A stretch of 16,894 bases of DNA from an uncultured Lachnospiraceae bacterium. Its GTDB lineage: Bacteria; Bacillota; Clostridia; Lachnospirales; Lachnospiraceae. The stretch lies in assembly GCA_902797785.1 (NCBI GenBank), contig CADBUD010000275.1:1-16894 (forward strand), read 5' to 3'. This document shows positions 15,077 to 16,894 of the stretch, in pieces. The first letter of the stretch is position 1. Each line of letters begins with the position of its first letter. The translations under genes were made by a program, and so were the position numbers. The notes under the pieces were generated by a model. The model made no database searches and was not told where the DNA came from. It saw only the letters and a list, made by a program, of their open reading frames with translations.

Positions 15077-16420
15077 GTGCAAATTGCTGAAATAGAAAAA
15101 AGCTGTCATATCGACCTTCAGAAGTACTACGATTTGGCAGAACATGTATTTTATAAAAATCTGGGCCGAGTGGTCAAGGTAGTAGGTTTAACGGTTGAAT
15201 CCCTTGGACCGGAAGCAAAGCTGAATGATTTATGCAGGATTATCATTGATAAAGAAAAAAATCAGTATGTAATGGCTGAGGTTGTTGGATTTCGAGATAA
15301 AAGAATTGTTTTAATGCCCTATGACAGCACAGAGGGAATAGGTTCGGGCTGCATCGTGGAAAATACAGGCAGACCGCTGACTATTCCTGTCGGTGATGAA
15401 CTCTTAGGGCATTCTTTAGATGGAATCGGAAGACCGACTGATACGGATCAAAAGTTGCGGACACTTCAAAATTACCCAGTTGAGGCTGAACCTCCAGATC
15501 CAATGGAGAGAGAAATCATAGAAGAAGTCCTCCCTTTGGGCGTGAAAGCTGTCGATGGGCTCTTAACGATAGGAAAAGGGCAGAGAATCGGCATTTTCGC
15601 GGGAAGTGGAGTGGGAAAAAGCACGCTGTTGGGAATGTTCGCAAGAAATACCAAGGCTGACATCAATGTTATCGCTCTGATTGGAGAGCGTGGCAGGGAG
15701 GTAAGGGAGTTTATCGAACGTGACCTTGGAGAAGAGGGCATGAAGCGTTCTGTCGTTATCGTGGCCACCTCAGATAAACCGGCGCTGATCCGTAACAAAG
15801 CAGCGAAGACCGCAACAGCAGTAGCGGAGTATTTTCGTGACCAGGGCAGGGACGTTCTGCTGATGATGGATTCTTTGACCCGTTTTTCCATGGCTCAAAG
15901 GGAAATTGGTCTGGCCTCCGGAGAGCCTCCCGTGACAAGGGGGTATCCGCCAAGCGTTTATTCCGAGATGCCGCGTTTGCTGGAGCGTGCCGGTAATTCG
16001 GACAAGGGTTCCATTACCGGGCTATACACCGTTTTGGTCGACGGAGATGATTTCAACGAGCCTATTACCGATACGGCTCGAAGTATTTTAGATGGTCATA
16101 TCATGCTTTCCAGGGCATTGGGACACAAAAATCACTATCCTGCCATTGATGTGCTGCAGAGCATTTCCCGTGTTATGAGTGCAATTGTTGACAAGGAGCA
16201 TAAAAATCTGGCAGGAAAATTAAAAAACACGCTTGCGACCTATAATGAGTCTGAAGATATGATTTCCATCGGAGCATACCGTCAGGGAAGCAATCCCAAA
16301 ATTGATTATGCTATCAGTAAAATTGATGAGATCAATGGTTTTTTGATGCAGCAGACGGATGAAAAGTTTACTTTTGAAGAAGAATTGCAGTTACTGAAAG
16401 ATATTTTTGAAGAGTCGTAA
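15077..16420 (+). CDS. fliI: Flagellum-specific export ATPase FliI
   Basis: FliI is the hexameric ATPase energising flagellar protein export, homologous to the F1-ATPase beta subunit. It has 447 residues, as usual. The GTG at 15077 follows GAGGTGA (15063-15069) by 7 bases. Walker A is AGSGVGKST (175-183); the switch region GERGREVREF follows near 203-212; Walker B is LLMMDSLTRF (261-270) with Asp265. The stretch GEPPVTRGYPPSVYSEMPRLLERAG is the highly conserved FliI/SctN signature. Near the end, YRQGSNPKIDYAISK and DEKFTFEEELQLL match the C-terminal domain. Motor, rod and ATPase genes in one run suggest one assembly-ordered transcript. Confidence 0.97.
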   Translation: MQIAEIEKSCHIDLQKYYDLAEHVFYKNLGRVVKVVGLTVESLGPEAKLNDLCRIIIDKEKNQYVMAEVVGFRDKRIVLMPYDSTEGIGSGCIVENTGRPLTIPVGDELLGHSLDGIGRPTDTDQKLRTLQNYPVEAEPPDPMEREIIEEVLPLGVKAVDGLLTIGKGQRIGIFAGSGVGKSTLLGMFARNTKADINVIALIGERGREVREFIERDLGEEGMKRSVVIVATSDKPALIRNKAAKTATAVAEYFRDQGRDVLLMMDSLTRFSMAQREIGLASGEPPVTRGYPPSVYSEMPRLLERAGNSDKGSITGLYTVLVDGDDFNEPITDTARSILDGHIMLSRALGHKNHYPAIDVLQSISRVMSAIVDKEHKNLAGKLKNTLATYNESEDMISIGAYRQGSNPKIDYAISKIDEINGFLMQQTDEKFTFEEELQLLKDIFEES

Positions 16421-16437
16421 AAAGGGGCATGGCGATG
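16421..16437 (+). promoter_or_regulatory. Ribosome binding site favouring the second ATG of fliJ
   Basis: AAAGGGG (16421-16427) ends one base before ATG 16429 but 7 bases before ATG 16435. The second is preferred; it shortens the protein by two residues to MKKFRYSMQ. Confidence 0.65.
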
Positions 16438-16881
16438 AAAAAATTTCGTTATAGTATGCAGAACATCTTGGAAATTCAGCAGAATTTTGAACGTCAGGCC
16501 AAAAACAACTATGCCATGGAGTTGGCAAAGCTGCATGAGGAAGAAGACAAATTAGTAAAATTGAAAGCCCAAAAAGCGGCATATGAGCAGGAGACAAAAA
16601 AAAAGCTGGAGAAAGCTCTAAATATTCGGGAAATACGCTTGACGCGCCAGGCAATGGATCATATGGATGACAAGATTCGGGAACAGGTTTTAGCAATTCA
16701 CGTTCAAAATAAAAACGTCGAAGAACGCAGAAAACGTTTAGAGGAGATTATGATTGACCGGAAGACACATGAAAAACTAAAGGAAAAGGCGTTTCAGGAA
16801 TATTTAAAGGAGATGAACGCAGAAGAGAGCCGGGAAATAGACCAGCTTGTCAGTTTTTTGCACAGCCAGGAGAAAGAATAG
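16435..16881 (+). CDS. fliJ: Flagellar export protein FliJ
   Basis: FliJ is the central stalk-like coiled coil of the export ATPase complex; it inserts into the FliI ring and contacts the export gate, and also escorts chaperones. The product of 148 residues matches the family in size and in opening (KKFRYSMQNILEIQQNFERQ). Nearly the whole chain is charged helix with heptad-like spacing and no globular domain. Sequence identity in this family is low, so the call rests on length, the N-terminal pattern, the coiled coil and the position directly after fliI. It starts 14 bases after fliI. After its TAG, GGAAGGAA at 16885-16892 looks like the ribosome site of the next gene, which lies outside the window. 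Confidence 0.9.
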   Translation: MKKFRYSMQNILEIQQNFERQAKNNYAMELAKLHEEEDKLVKLKAQKAAYEQETKKKLEKALNIREIRLTRQAMDHMDDKIREQVLAIHVQNKNVEERRKRLEEIMIDRKTHEKLKEKAFQEYLKEMNAEESREIDQLVSFLHSQEKE

Positions 16882-16894
16882 CCTGGAAGGAAAC

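Noticed and set aside
15472..15891. 139-codon - strand open frame within fliI
   Set aside because: Antisense shadow of the highly conserved ATPase core.

Overview
The window looks like a piece of core chromosome from a motile low-GC Gram-positive of the class Clostridia, most likely Lachnospiraceae. The reasons are the Gram-positive gene order (dprA, topA, codY, then flgB-flgC-fliE-fliF-fliG-fliH-fliI-fliJ), the presence of CodY, strong purine-rich Shine-Dalgarno sites, several TTG/GTG starts, and a CodY effector domain that resembles Lachnospiraceae forms as I remember them. All supported genes are on the + strand and tightly packed. No rRNA, tRNA, CRISPR array, insertion sequence or convincing rho-independent terminator was seen.

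Layout. 1-81: the tail of an unidentified upstream gene. 115-143: a strong SigA-type promoter. 181-2203: coaX and coaBC, which together supply the pantothenate kinase, cysteine-ligase and decarboxylase steps of coenzyme A synthesis. 2205-3725: an HD-GYP protein with a C-terminal receiver domain. 3740-4336: an AbiEi-type antitoxin-like protein with no AbiEii toxin beside it. 4337-4499: a non-coding leader containing a hairpin and short repeats. 4500-7221: comM (yifB) and dprA, both linked to handling of incoming DNA. 7253-9316: topA. 9313-10083: codY, overlapping topA by 4 nt. 10084-10239: an AT-rich spacer with a putative flagellar promoter. 10240-16881: the start of a fla/che-type operon. It encodes the proximal rod (FlgB, FlgC), rod/MS-ring adaptor (FliE), MS ring (FliF), rotor switch (FliG) and the export ATPase complex (FliH, FliI, FliJ). 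The operon probably continues past the right edge, because a ribosome-binding-site-like GGAAGGAA follows fliJ.

How the genes connect. CodY senses nutrient state and in Bacillus represses the promoter just downstream of its own gene, the fla/che promoter. The same arrangement is kept here, with a degenerate CodY-box candidate in the spacer. The HD-GYP/receiver protein is a candidate c-di-GMP phosphodiesterase that could affect motility. Relative to Bacillus subtilis, the genes trmFO-xerC-clpQ-clpY between topA and codY are absent.

Most of the window is conserved housekeeping and flagellar DNA, and I do not see a clearly new multi-gene system. The least ordinary parts are the HD-GYP/receiver protein with an altered HD motif, the orphan AbiEi-like gene, and the repeat-bearing leader between that gene and comM.
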